A stretch of 64,000 nucleotides of DNA from Paraflavisolibacter caeni (GCF_025628885.1 NZ_JAOTIF010000001.1:558001-622000); one strand, 5' to 3'. Positions 18,177 to 27,172 are shown, counted from the first letter of the stretch. A program made the numbers and translations. The notes: generated from the sequence alone by a model not told the origin.

Positions 18177-20417
18177 ATGGAGACTGTCGCGCAAAAGCCT
18201 AAATATAATTTGAATGAAGAGCAGGAAAAGAAACTGATCCTGAGGGAGTATCGTGCCCTGCAGCGTGCCCTGAAGTCCCGTGCTAAGTCCGGCGACCGGA
18301 AATTGATACGTCATGCTTTTGAAATGGCCGCCGATGCGCACAAAAGTATGCGTCGCAAAAGTGGCGAGCCTTATATCCTGCATCCGCTGGCTGTAGCTCG
18401 AATTTGTGTGGAAGAAATCGGTTTGGGTATCCGTTCTACTATTTGCTCCCTTTTACACGATACTGTAGAAGATACTGATATATCCCTCGATGATATTCAA
18501 CGCGAGTTTGGTAGCGAGATCGCTAAAATTGTGGACGGCTTGACCAAGATTTCGAACGTAATTGATGTCAATGCCTCACAACAAGCCGAAAATTTTAAAA
18601 AGATTCTCTTAACCCTTACGGATGATCCAAGGGTTATTTTGATAAAACTGGCCGACCGCCTGCACAATATGCGCACGCTCGATAGCATGAAGCATGAAAA
18701 GCAGTTGAAGATTTCTTCCGAAACCGTTTATGTATATGCTCCCCTGGCACACCGCATGGGGTTGTATAATATGAAGACGGAAATGGAAGACCTGGCCATG
18801 AAGTACCTGGAGCCGGATACCTATAAGGAAATCGCCCGTAAGCTGGCCGAGACCAAAAGGGAGAGGACCCGCTACATCAACGAATTTATCAAGCCCCTCA
18901 AGGATAGCCTGGATAAGGAAGAGATGAATTTCGAAATATACGGGCGCCCGAAAAGCATCCATTCCATCTGGAATAAAATGAAAAAGAAAGGCGTGTCCTT
19001 CGAAGAAGTATACGACCTCTTCGCTATCCGTATTATTTTGAATTCTCCTCAGGAAAAAGAAAAAGAGGACTGCTGGAAGGTGTATTCGATGATTACAGAC
19101 CAATACAACCCTTCTCCTGAGCGTCTGCGCGACTGGTTGAGCAATCCAAAGAGCAATGGTTATGAGGCGTTGCATACGACTGTAATGGGCCCACAGGGCA
19201 AGTGGGTAGAAGTGCAGATCCGGACAAGACGTATGAATGAAATCGCCGAAAAAGGACTTGCCGCTCACTGGAAATACAAAGAAGGTACCCACAACGAAAA
19301 CCGTTTTGATAAATGGTTTACCCAGATCCGGGAAGTCATCACCAACCAGGATGTTGACTCTGTCGACTTTCTGCAGGACTTCAAGCGTAGCTTCCTTGCC
19401 GAGGAAATTTATGTCTACACTCCTAAGGGCGACGTCAAAATGCTGCCCATCGGTGCTACCGCGCTCGACTTTGCATTTTTAGTGCACAGTGAGGTCGGAG
19501 CTAAATGTATCGGTGCTAAGGTTAACCACAAGCTGGTGCCTATCAGCCACAAACTGCGCAGCGGTGACCAGGTGGAGATCATTTCTTCCAACAAGCAAAA
19601 GCCTTCCGAAGACTGGTTGAATTTCGTGGTAACCGCCAAGGCTCGTACCAAGATTAAGGACGCCCTGAAGGAAGAAAAGAAGGCAGTGGCCGAGGAAGGA
19701 AAATATACACTCCAGCGCAAGCTCGAGGGGATAGGAGCTACCTTCAATCACCATAATATCGATGAGCTGATCAGCTGGTATAAAGTAAACTCCGGTCTCG
19801 AACTTTATTACCAGATCGCAATAAAAAATATCGATCTCAAAGACTTAAAGGAATTCAAGGTCATTGGCGATAGGCTGGAAGCACCTAAGCCAGTAGTGAA
19901 ACATATCGAACCTAAATCGGAAATTATCCATCCGGCCCTTCCAAAGAAGGATGCTGAACTGGTGATCTTTGGCGAAAGCAGCGATAAGATCATGTACAAC
20001 TTGGCCAATTGTTGCAAACCCATCCCAGGCGATGATGTATTTGGCTTTGTAACCACAGGCAAAGGCTTGACCATTCACCGCACCTCCTGTCCCAATGCTA
20101 CCAAGCTGATGTCCAACTACGGGCACCGCATTGTCAAAACGAAGTGGGCTAAGAACAAGGAAATATCATTCCTCACCGGCCTTAGGATTGTTGGTATGGA
20201 TGACGTTGGTATCATTAACAAAATTACCAATGTGATCAGTGGAGATATGGGCCTCAATATTTCCGCCCTGACGATTGAATCAAAAGAAGGTATTTTCTCG
20301 GGTAGTATCAAGCTATTTGTTCATGACAAAGAAGAACTGGATGAACTGGTAATCAGCCTCAAAGACCTGAAAGGCATCCACTCTGTCGACCGCTTCGATG
20401 CAGAAGCAAACGCTTAA
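18177..20417 (+). CDS. Bifunctional (p)ppGpp synthetase/hydrolase (Rel/SpoT)
   Basis: This 746-aa enzyme controls the stringent response by making and degrading (p)ppGpp. The hydrolase HD domain is intact, with His55 and His94-Asp95 in LLHDTVED. The synthetase domain has YGRPKSIHSIWNKM and EVYDLFAIRII. The TGS domain (EEIYVYTPKGDVKMLPIGA) lies near residue 410, followed by a helical and zinc-finger-like region (NLANCCKPIPGDDVFGFVT). A C-terminal ACT domain (LRIVGMDDVGIINKI) occupies about 665-746. Both activities should be present because both active sites are conserved. It is monocistronic, with a terminator 50 bp after the stop. Confidence 0.96.
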   Translation: METVAQKPKYNLNEEQEKKLILREYRALQRALKSRAKSGDRKLIRHAFEMAADAHKSMRRKSGEPYILHPLAVARICVEEIGLGIRSTICSLLHDTVEDTDISLDDIQREFGSEIAKIVDGLTKISNVIDVNASQQAENFKKILLTLTDDPRVILIKLADRLHNMRTLDSMKHEKQLKISSETVYVYAPLAHRMGLYNMKTEMEDLAMKYLEPDTYKEIARKLAETKRERTRYINEFIKPLKDSLDKEEMNFEIYGRPKSIHSIWNKMKKKGVSFEEVYDLFAIRIILNSPQEKEKEDCWKVYSMITDQYNPSPERLRDWLSNPKSNGYEALHTTVMGPQGKWVEVQIRTRRMNEIAEKGLAAHWKYKEGTHNENRFDKWFTQIREVITNQDVDSVDFLQDFKRSFLAEEIYVYTPKGDVKMLPIGATALDFAFLVHSEVGAKCIGAKVNHKLVPISHKLRSGDQVEIISSNKQKPSEDWLNFVVTAKARTKIKDALKEEKKAVAEEGKYTLQRKLEGIGATFNHHNIDELISWYKVNSGLELYYQIAIKNIDLKDLKEFKVIGDRLEAPKPVVKHIEPKSEIIHPALPKKDAELVIFGESSDKIMYNLANCCKPIPGDDVFGFVTTGKGLTIHRTSCPNATKLMSNYGHRIVKTKWAKNKEISFLTGLRIVGMDDVGIINKITNVISGDMGLNISALTIESKEGIFSGSIKLFVHDKEELDELVISLKDLKGIHSVDRFDAEANA

Positions 20418-20467
20418 ATGATTAATAGAAAAATAAAAGTTCAATCAAGTCTATCTCATAACAATTC

Positions 20468-20500
20468 AACCCCATCTTACAACAATCGGATGGGGTTTAT
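20468..20500 (+). terminator. Intrinsic terminator after the Rel/SpoT gene
   Basis: A 9-bp stem (AACCCCATC at 20468-20476, complement at 20489-20497) closes a 12-nt loop and is followed by a short T-rich tract. Confidence 0.75.
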
Positions 20501-20590
20501 TATTTCAATAGTCAAAACCATCTCCTTCAGGCAAATCTGACCGCTTTTGCCTGTTTATCCTCCTAAAATCAACTCATCCTTCGTAGATCA

Positions 20591-20700
20591 AGTATACCTG
20601 AAGCATACCATCAGTATACCTAAAGTAGGGCTACAGTATTCCTGCTGTATCCCTGGAGTATAGTTGAAGCATACCTGAAGCATACTAACAGCATACCTGA
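20591..20700. repeat. 11-bp-period array A1, ten units
   Basis: Ten consecutive 11-mers with no insertion or deletion; the consensus is AGYATACCTGA. Three units read AGYATACCTGA exactly (20591, 20668, 20690), and others differ at 1-6 positions (for example agtagggctac at 20624). The last unit runs into the 31-bp block shared with 30136-30166. No gene overlaps it. Confidence 0.85.
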
Positions 20701-20723
20701 AGCACGAAACAGATTTTGACCCC
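20693..20723 (+). repeat. 31-bp dispersed repeat, copy 1
   Basis: This 31-bp block is identical to the reverse complement of 30136-30166. It begins inside an 11-mer unit (ATACCTGA) and ends in a run of Cs. Confidence 0.9.
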
Positions 20724-20754
20724 CTAATCCCCAACTCATCCCTGAACCATACTT

Positions 20755-20864
20755 ACTCCCTACCTACTCCGTACCTAAGCCGTACCATAGCCGTACATCA
20801 GCCGTATCTAAGCCGATGCTACTTCGACTATCCTTCGACCATCTTTCGACTCTGCTTCGATCTG
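20755..20864. repeat. 11-bp-period array A2, ten units
   Basis: Ten consecutive 11-mers with no indel. The first six follow a CCGTACCT-type word (actccgtacct, aagccgtacca, tagccgtacat). The last four switch to a TTCGAC-type word (acttcgactat, ccttcgaccat, ctttcgactct). The period stays at 11 across the change. It is one base out of phase with array A1. Confidence 0.85.
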
Positions 20865-20964
20865 AATTGAGCAAATGCTCATAAATAAGGGGAAAACAAC
20901 CTACAGGCAGAACGCCCAAAAAGCCCTGAACGGAGTCAAGGGAACTGCGCCTAAAGGTACAAAA

Positions 20965-21115
20965 CCAACCCCCACCCTCCAAGTTTTGAACCCCCTCCCT
21001 TTACACTTCCTTTTATTCGTTATTCCCAACGTTACCTGGTTCTTCCCAAACTTTGAACTTCAACCCGCTAACTTCACCCTCAAAACTGAGATTTCCCCTA
21101 CTTTTGCCACTCAAT
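20965..21115. repeat. 7-bp-period array before purA
   Basis: This pyrimidine-rich heptamer array is clearest at 21045-21093: cccaaac, tttgaac, ttcaacc, cgctaac, ttcaccc, tcaaaac, tgagatt, with AAC at the end of most units. It extends loosely back to about 20965. It occupies the purA leader and shows that the open frame upstream of the purA start is not coding. Confidence 0.65.
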
Positions 21116-21129
21116 TTAATAACTCCTCT

Positions 21130-22398
21130 ATGGTTGATGTTATACTGGGTCTTCAATGGGGCGATGAAGGCAAGGGTAAAATAGTAGATTATTTCGCATC
21201 TCAATACGATGTAATTGCTCGTTTCCAGGGCGGTCCTAATGCTGGTCACACGCTTTATGTGGGTGACAAAAAGATAGTGCTTCACCAGATTCCTTCTGGT
21301 GTATTCCACCAGGGTACTGTAAATCTGATCGGAAATGGTGTGGTATTGGATCCGGTAACCCTCCGTCGCGAGGCTGAAACCGTAGCAGCTTTCGGTGTTG
21401 ACCTCCGCAAGAACCTTTTTATTTCTGAGCGCACCAATTTGATCCTGCCTACACACCGTGCATTGGATAAAGCTGCTGAAATGGCTAAAGGCAATGAAAA
21501 GATCGGTTCTACTTTAAAAGGTATTGGACCTGCCTATATGGATAAAACGGGCCGTAACGCTTTGCGTGTAGGTGACTTGTTGCATAAAAGCTTTACAACG
21601 TCTTATATCAAGCTGCGCCTGAAGCACCAAAAGCTTCTGGACAATTACAACTTTACAGAAGATCTTACTGCCTGGGAAGAAGAATTCCTGGATGCTATTG
21701 AATTCTTGCGCAGCCTGAATATTGTAAACGGCGAATACTTTATCAATAATAAGATCAGCGAGGGCAAAAAAGTACTGGCCGAAGGTGCACAAGGAAGCAT
21801 GCTGGATATCGACTTCGGTACTTTCCCGTTTGTAACTTCTTCCAACACAATTTCTGCCGGAGTGTGCAATGGATTAGGTGTTGCCCCACAGAAAATCAAA
21901 GAAGTTTTCGGTGTATCCAAAGCATATTGTACAAGGGTAGGTAGCGGTCCTTTCCCAACAGAATTGGAAGATGAAACTGGTGAGCAATTGCGCAAGATTG
22001 GTCATGAGTTTGGTGCTACTACCGGAAGACCTCGTCGTTGCGGTTGGATGGATCTGGTAGCCCTGCAATATGCCTGCATGATCAATGGCGTTACTCAGGT
22101 GATCATGACCAAAGCTGACGTTCTTGATGCTTTTAGCGACCTGTCTGTTTGTACATCTTATAAGATCAACGGGAAAGAAGATACTCAGGTGCCATTCCAA
22201 ATGACCTGGAACAAAATCGAACCTGTTTACCAAAGCTTTAAGGGCTGGAATACTGATACAACAGGAATCAAAGAGTCTAATGCTCTGCCTCAGGAAATGA
22301 AGAATTATGTCGCTTTCTTAAATGAAAAATTGGGAGTGCCCATTAGCTACATCTCCAATGGACCTGGTCGTGATCAGTTAATTAAAGTAAATAAATAA
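21130..22398 (+). CDS. purA: Adenylosuccinate synthetase
   Basis: This 422-aa enzyme links IMP and aspartate, using GTP, in the first committed step of AMP synthesis. The GTP-binding signature GLQWGDEGKGK lies at residues 7-17, followed by RFQGGPNAGHT. Other signatures are KGIGPAYMDKTGR, LAEGAQGSMLDIDFGTFPFVTSS and the C-terminal ISNGPGRDQLI. I chose the ATG at 21130 (MVDVILGLQWG), which matches the family N-terminus. The frame stays open to 20875, but that part is repeat array and would add 85 unrelated residues. Confidence 0.96.
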   Translation: MVDVILGLQWGDEGKGKIVDYFASQYDVIARFQGGPNAGHTLYVGDKKIVLHQIPSGVFHQGTVNLIGNGVVLDPVTLRREAETVAAFGVDLRKNLFISERTNLILPTHRALDKAAEMAKGNEKIGSTLKGIGPAYMDKTGRNALRVGDLLHKSFTTSYIKLRLKHQKLLDNYNFTEDLTAWEEEFLDAIEFLRSLNIVNGEYFINNKISEGKKVLAEGAQGSMLDIDFGTFPFVTSSNTISAGVCNGLGVAPQKIKEVFGVSKAYCTRVGSGPFPTELEDETGEQLRKIGHEFGATTGRPRRCGWMDLVALQYACMINGVTQVIMTKADVLDAFSDLSVCTSYKINGKEDTQVPFQMTWNKIEPVYQSFKGWNTDTTGIKESNALPQEMKNYVAFLNEKLGVPISYISNGPGRDQLIKVNK

Positions 22399-22570
22399 TA
22401 TGATGAATCTGTAGCTTGAAATTGAGAATTTGGAAATAAATTTGCAAGCTTCAGAAACCAGATTACCAAAAACTGATTTCAAAGTCTTTTAGAGGCAACA
22501 AAAAAATGTTTTTGAAAATTTGGCTAATTAAAAACTTCGCTGAAATTTTACACCGCTTAATGTTACGAAT

Positions 22571-22963
22571 ATGTCGATACTAACTGTAGAACCAATGTTT
22601 GAAGAAAGCACATTGCTGGATACTTTAATAGCACAGGCCAAAGGAAGAGCCCCCAAAAAGAAAGTAGAAGATGATGAAGCTTCTATTGAAGAAGAAGTAG
22701 CTCCAAAGAAGTCCGCTACAAAGGCTCCTGCAAAGGATGAAGACGAGGATGATTTTGATGATGAAGAAGATATGGATATAGATGATGAAGAAGATGATTG
22801 GGATCCGGACTTCGAAGAGTTTGATCTGCCTAAATCTAAAAAAGGCGGTGGCAAGAAAGGGGAAGAAGAGGAGGAGGATGTTAAGTTCGAAGATGATGAA
22901 GACTTCAAAGACATGGATCTGTTTAACGACTCGGGCTTTGATGACGAAGACGAAGACTTTTAA
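22571..22963 (+). CDS. Highly acidic low-complexity protein (130 aa)
   Basis: Function unknown. The N-terminus (MSILTVEPMFEESTLLDTLI) is ordinary and could form a helix. Then come a short Lys-rich stretch (GRAPKKK) and about 100 residues dominated by Asp and Glu with interspersed Lys and Gly, ending FNDSGFDDEDEDF. There is no signal peptide, Cys or membrane segment. Such acidic tails usually bind basic proteins or ions, but that is inference. It sits between purA and the pabB-like gene on the same strand, and the only terminator-like hairpin after it lies on the start of pabB. A Ser-rich frame on the opposite strand is its shadow. Confidence 0.65.
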   Translation: MSILTVEPMFEESTLLDTLIAQAKGRAPKKKVEDDEASIEEEVAPKKSATKAPAKDEDEDDFDDEEDMDIDDEEDDWDPDFEEFDLPKSKKGGGKKGEEEEEDVKFEDDEDFKDMDLFNDSGFDDEDEDF

Positions 22964-23032
22964 TTCATTATTTAATTAAATATCCTGGCTAAGAGAAGCT
23001 ATTCAGTTAGTGATGTAGTGCAGGTAAAAACA

Positions 23033-23069
23033 AAAATGTTGAACTGGGCTAATCAGTTCAACATTTTTT
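23033..23069 (+). terminator. Terminator-like hairpin covering the pabB start codon
   Basis: A perfect 13-bp stem (AAAATGTTGAACT at 23033-23045, complement at 23055-23067) closes a 9-nt loop and runs into TTTTTT. The ATG of the downstream gene (23036-23038) lies inside the left arm. It may end the upstream transcript, attenuate, or hide the start codon. Confidence 0.7.
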
Positions 23070-24277
23070 GTTATTTGGATAACCTGCATTATAATTTCCA
23101 GCCACATTATTACGAATGTTTATTGGCTGTTGGCGTCCGTGCATTGATAAGCTCGGATACAAGCGATGTATCTGAACTTGACCACTTCCTGGCAATGCAA
23201 AATGACTGGAGTTGCGGTCACATTGCCTACAACCTGAAATCAAGTCTGCATGGCTTAAGCAATAACAAGCCCGACTCATTACATTTCCCTGATTTTTTCT
23301 TTTTTGTTCCTGAAGTAATCCTGACGATCAATGGCAATGAGCTTTGTATTGAAGCTACATCTCCGGAAGAAGTATACTTACAAATCATGCAGCAAGAAGA
23401 GCATGCAATACAGCCACATGCTAATTTAAATATCCAGCAACGTATCACCAGGGCTGAATACTTGCAAACCATCAGGAAACTGCAGCAACATATTTTGAGA
23501 GGTGATTGTTATGAGATCAACTTCTGCCAGGAGTTCTATGCAGAAAAAGCTATCATAGAACCTCTTTCTATCTATCAAAAACTCATTGCTGTTTCTCCTA
23601 CACCTTTTTCCGCTTTATATCGACTGAATGATAAATACCTTATTTGTGCCAGCCCTGAACGATACATCGCCAAAGAAGGAACAAAAATTCTTTCACAGCC
23701 AATGAAAGGCACTGCAAAAAGAAATCTGGATGATGAAGCAGAAGACAGGCGATTAAAAGAAGAGTTGCTGGCTAGCTCTAAGGAGCGGGCTGAAAACGTA
23801 ATGGTGGTAGACTTAGTACGCAATGACCTCTCAAAGATTTGCAAGGGTGCTACAGTAAAAGTGGATGAATTGTATGGAATTTATACCTTTCCTCAAGTGC
23901 ATCAGATGGTTTCCACTGTAAGCGGAGAATTGGATGGCAATGTTCCATTTTCTGCCATACTCCCTGCTACTTTTCCAATGGGCTCTATGACTGGCGCACC
24001 AAAGTACCGCGTAATGCAACTGATAGATCAATACGAGCCTTCCAACAGAGGCATTTTCTCCGGTTCAGTTGGTTATATTGATCCTAATGGCAACTTTGAT
24101 TTCAACGTGGTGATCAGGAGTATTATGTATAATGCCTCGAACCAATACCTGTCTTACCAGGTTGGATCTGGTATTACTTTTTACTCTGATGCAGAAAAAG
24201 AGTGGGAAGAATGTATGCTCAAAGCGGAAGCGATAAAGAGAGTGCTGGGTGCCGAGTTAACGATTCTTCATGGATGA
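23036..24277 (+). CDS. pabB: Aminodeoxychorismate synthase component I-like (chorismate-binding enzyme)
   Basis: This chorismate-utilising enzyme of 413 aa most likely makes 4-amino-4-deoxychorismate for folate. The catalytic domain is complete, with the signatures ASPERYIAKEG, QPMKGTAKR, ENVMVVDLVRNDLSKIC, FPQVHQMVSTVSG, FPMGSMTGAPKYRVMQLI and RGIFSGSVGYIDPNGNFDFNVVIRS. The PIKGT-type lysine motif (PMKGT here) favours PabB over anthranilate synthase. The ATG at 23036 gives MLNWANQFN. An ATG six codons earlier is also in frame but lies in the leader. The first eleven codons coincide with the terminator-like hairpin. The next Met is about 50 residues on, so no good downstream start exists. Confidence 0.88.
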   Translation: MLNWANQFNIFCYLDNLHYNFQPHYYECLLAVGVRALISSDTSDVSELDHFLAMQNDWSCGHIAYNLKSSLHGLSNNKPDSLHFPDFFFFVPEVILTINGNELCIEATSPEEVYLQIMQQEEHAIQPHANLNIQQRITRAEYLQTIRKLQQHILRGDCYEINFCQEFYAEKAIIEPLSIYQKLIAVSPTPFSALYRLNDKYLICASPERYIAKEGTKILSQPMKGTAKRNLDDEAEDRRLKEELLASSKERAENVMVVDLVRNDLSKICKGATVKVDELYGIYTFPQVHQMVSTVSGELDGNVPFSAILPATFPMGSMTGAPKYRVMQLIDQYEPSNRGIFSGSVGYIDPNGNFDFNVVIRSIMYNASNQYLSYQVGSGITFYSDAEKEWEECMLKAEAIKRVLGAELTILHG

Positions 24278-24312
24278 TTACTAATCATATTGACCCGGCC
24301 TAAAACAATAAA

Positions 24313-25335
24313 TTACCTGCCGTCCATTGTTAGCATTAAACGAATAGATTGCTCCAGTATTTGTGGTTTATTTGCCTGGAACAATAACATTTTATCTGAA
24401 GGTAAACGCATGTCATAACTTCCATTAGCTGACAGTAACTTATCAAAGTTTGGATTCAGGCGGTTGAATGCCACCAGGTCTATTTGAATCACTTGTGCAA
24501 TAATCAGGGAATTGTATTTACCGCTTACATTCATTGTTTCAGATTTGTCATCATCAGCCGCAGGCTTAAGCGCCTCATTCAGCATGAAGTTTTCCCTTTC
24601 CTTTTTTGTCAGCGTAGTAACCCCACCATCACCTTCCATAATATAGTGAGTGGCAATAAACTTCTTTACATGGTTTCTGGATTCCTCCGGCAGGTAGTAT
24701 TGCAGATCCCAGAAGTTGCGGCTGCCGCTTCGGCGCATTGCTGAATATACATTTCCTGGACCTCCATTATAAGCTGCAATCACCAGGAGCCAATCACCAA
24801 ATAGCCCATACAACTGGGTCAAATAACGGGCAGCAGCATGTGTACTTTTGAAAAAGTCAGTACGTTCGTCGTTTAAAGAATTTACTCTTAATCCCATGTT
24901 GCGTGCCGTTTCAGGCATAAACTGCCAGGGCCCAACTGCACCGGCCCATGAAACTGCATAAGAATGAAGATTGGATTCAATAACAGATAGATATTTTAAC
25001 TCATTTGGTAAGCCGTGTTGTGTCAGAATGCCGTTCATCAGGTCGAAGTAAGGCTTACCCCAGCCTTTCATGTCATATAAGTGGGCACTATAGCGGTTCA
25101 TATAATCCTGAACAAAGTTTAGTGCCAGGGGATTCAGTTTATTGACATTTAAGCCCTTTGCCGTAGTTCTGACAAACAGGTCTTTGAATCCTTCTTTGGG
25201 ATCAGCAGGTATCACCCCCTTAATTAGTGAGTCGTGCAGGATGTAGTTTGCTTCGCCTCCTTGCCAGGTTTTAGCTGCAGTATCTTTAATGAAAGACCCG
25301 GTGAGGAATATGGCTAACAATAAAACTTTCTGCAT
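24313..25335 (-). CDS. Lytic transglycosylase (SLT domain, MltD-like)
   Basis: This predicted periplasmic or envelope enzyme of 340 aa would cleave peptidoglycan glycan strands to 1,6-anhydro ends. The start is the ATG at 25335, two codons inside the longest frame. A signal peptide (MQKVLLLAIFLTGSFIKD) precedes the domain. The SLT/GH23 signatures are the catalytic Glu in LKYLSVIESNLHSYAVS, then WAGAVGPWQFMPETARNMGL, and VIAAYNGGPGNVYSAM with its conserved N-G-G-P. The region after residue 250 has no recognised LysM. It is convergent with pabB and may be co-transcribed with gatA, 28 bp upstream. Confidence 0.9.
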   Translation of the reverse strand: MQKVLLLAIFLTGSFIKDTAAKTWQGGEANYILHDSLIKGVIPADPKEGFKDLFVRTTAKGLNVNKLNPLALNFVQDYMNRYSAHLYDMKGWGKPYFDLMNGILTQHGLPNELKYLSVIESNLHSYAVSWAGAVGPWQFMPETARNMGLRVNSLNDERTDFFKSTHAAARYLTQLYGLFGDWLLVIAAYNGGPGNVYSAMRRSGSRNFWDLQYYLPEESRNHVKKFIATHYIMEGDGGVTTLTKKERENFMLNEALKPAADDDKSETMNVSGKYNSLIIAQVIQIDLVAFNRLNPNFDKLLSANGSYDMRLPSDKMLLFQANKPQILEQSIRLMLTMDGR

Positions 25336-25363
25336 TACCAATTTTTTAATGAGGCACTTACTT

Positions 25364-26788
25364 TCACTTCATTAACAGATGCGAAAAGCGTAGCAAAGAT
25401 ACTTCATCAAATCGATTTGCCATTGCCTGAACACCAAAAGGAAGTGTATTGGAATGGTTAAAAAGTGGCAAACTGACGGCCGGAATGCCGGCAAGGTTGG
25501 CAAAAACAGTGAAAATGTCTCCCATGTACATAGCCAGCGGGTCCTTGATCTTTTCACCTGATTTGTAGGCTGTTGTAGGGGAGGTGGGGGCCAGAATAAT
25601 ATCAAAGTCCCTGAAGATTTCCTCTGTTTGCTGTTGTAAAAGGCGCCTTACCTGCTGAGCTTTGGTGAAGTAAGCATCGTAATAACCTGCGCTAAGCACA
25701 AATGTTCCCAGCATAATACGACGTTTTACTTCCTTTCCAAAGCCTGCTGAACGGTTCTGCTTATAAAAGTCCGTGAGCTCGCCGAATGATTTCTTCTCCT
25801 GGTACCCATAGCGAACTCCGTCGAAACGGGATAAGTTGGAAGATGCCTCTGCCGTGGTCAGGATATAATAGGTCGGAACAATATATTCCGTCAGTTTGAA
25901 ATGGACTGGTTCTACCTGGTGGCCCTTTTCTTTCAGGGATGTGAGCAGGTTCTGCAGTTGTGAAGATATTTCAGGGTCTACCGAAGGATGCTCCAGCCAC
26001 TCCGGAAAATAGGCGATTCGGTATTTGCGATCGCTTTCAATTGAAACCGAGCTGTATGGACCTACTTCTTTTACTGAAACTGTGCTATCAAACTCATCTT
26101 TTCCGGCAATTACCTCCAGGATCAAGGCTGCATCTTCTACATTGCTGGCCAGAACTCCAATCTGGTCAAAAGAAGAAGCGTAAGCGATCAGCCCATGACG
26201 GGACACCCGTCCATAAGTAGGCTTTACACCAACAATGCCGCAGAAATCAGCTGGTAAGCGCACTGAACCACCTGTGTCTGTACCTAAGGAAGCCATACAC
26301 AATCCGGCTTTCACGGCTGCCGCGCTACCGCCTGAAGAGCCTCCCGGAACTACATCATTCTGAACAGGGTTCAGTGCCGGTCCGTAGGCCGAGTTTTCGT
26401 TGGTAGAACCCATACCAAACTCGTCGCAGTTTTGCCGGCCAATAATGATGGCTCCTTCATTGAGCAGTCTCTGTACCGCTGTAGAAGAATAAAGAGAAGT
26501 GAAATCTTTCAGGATGTTTGATGCCGCAGTAACATGATGGTTTTTGTAGCAAATAACATCTTTGATTCCTATAACCACTCCATGAAGTTTGCCTTTTTCA
26601 GCATTTGCTGGTAAGGCGTCTAACTCCGCAGCTCTTTTCAATGCCTCTTCACCAAAAACTTCCACAAAAGCATTCAGGTGCTTCTGTTGTTCGATATTTT
26701 CTAAATAATGCTTTACAGCTTGTACGCAGGTAACTGCTCCGGTCTTTAGTTGCGACTGATATTGCGGGATAGATGTATAGGAAAACAA
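25364..26788 (-). CDS. gatA: Asp/Glu-tRNA amidotransferase subunit A
   Basis: This subunit of GatCAB hydrolyses glutamine and supplies ammonia to convert Glu-tRNA(Gln) or Asp-tRNA(Asn) to the amidated form. It is 474 aa. The amidase triad is complete: Lys76 (GVVIGIKDV), cis-Ser151 (PGGSSGGSAAAVKAG) and Ser175 (LGTDTGGSVRLPADFCG). The frame has no ATG near the N-terminus, and TTG at 26788 (MFSYTSIPQYQ) is the only plausible start. gatB and gatC are not in the window. It follows tatA on the minus strand after a terminator. Confidence 0.95.
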   Translation of the reverse strand: MFSYTSIPQYQSQLKTGAVTCVQAVKHYLENIEQQKHLNAFVEVFGEEALKRAAELDALPANAEKGKLHGVVIGIKDVICYKNHHVTAASNILKDFTSLYSSTAVQRLLNEGAIIIGRQNCDEFGMGSTNENSAYGPALNPVQNDVVPGGSSGGSAAAVKAGLCMASLGTDTGGSVRLPADFCGIVGVKPTYGRVSRHGLIAYASSFDQIGVLASNVEDAALILEVIAGKDEFDSTVSVKEVGPYSSVSIESDRKYRIAYFPEWLEHPSVDPEISSQLQNLLTSLKEKGHQVEPVHFKLTEYIVPTYYILTTAEASSNLSRFDGVRYGYQEKKSFGELTDFYKQNRSAGFGKEVKRRIMLGTFVLSAGYYDAYFTKAQQVRRLLQQQTEEIFRDFDIILAPTSPTTAYKSGEKIKDPLAMYMGDIFTVFANLAGIPAVSLPLFNHSNTLPFGVQAMANRFDEVSLLRFSHLLMK

Positions 26789-26835
26789 AGTGATATATTA
26801 AGCAGTGAACAGTTAAGAATGTATTTTAAAATAAA

Positions 26836-26877
26836 TGTCGTTTAGTTAGGCTTTGCGAGAAACATAACTAAACGACA
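26836..26877 (-). terminator. Intrinsic terminator between tatA and gatA
   Basis: A 13-bp stem (TGTCGTTTAGTTA at 26836-26848, complement at 26865-26877) closes a 16-nt loop, with a T-rich tract on the minus strand. It ends the tatA transcript. Confidence 0.7.
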
Positions 26878-26895
26878 CTGGAATTCTATAATAAT

Positions 26896-27096
26896 TTATG
26901 CTTGTTTCGGCGGTGCCTCCTGGGTATCTTTTACATTGATGCCATCTTCTATTTCTTTACGGATATTGTTTTTGGCATCATTGAATTCACGCATACCTTT
27001 CCCTAAACCACGCATGAGTTCAGGTATTTTTTTACCACCAAATAACAATAACACGGCTGCCAGGATTAGTAAGATTTCACTTCCGCCAAGGCTCAT
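26896..27096 (-). CDS. tatA: Twin-arginine translocase subunit TatA/E, copy 1
   Basis: This 66-aa pore-forming subunit of the Tat system exports folded proteins. One N-terminal membrane helix ([20 protein letters not shown]) carries the FGGKKIPEL hinge, followed by the amphipathic helix [17 protein letters not shown] and a polar tail. It is very similar to the gene at 27274-27477. Each copy is followed by its own terminator, so they are probably separately transcribed. tatC is not in the window. Confidence 0.93.
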   Translation of the reverse strand: MSLGGSEILLILAAVLLLFGGKKIPELMRGLGKGMREFNDAKNNIRKEIEDGINVKDTQEAPPKQA

Positions 27097-27172
27097 AAAT
27101 AAAGGATTTGAAAAGATGAAAACATTTTTTTAACAGGAAGCAAGTTACAGACTCATTTGTTTATAAAAGCAA

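Noticed and set aside
20591-20864. CRISPR array
   Set aside because: Units are only 11 bp, contiguous and degenerate, with no spacers and no cas genes.
20875-21129. 85-residue N-terminal extension of purA
   Set aside because: The stretch is mostly 7-bp repeat, matches no PurA N-terminus, and the ATG at 21130 fits the family exactly.
22528-22914. Ser-rich open frame on the minus strand
   Set aside because: It is the complement of the Asp/Glu codons of the acidic protein at 22571-22963.
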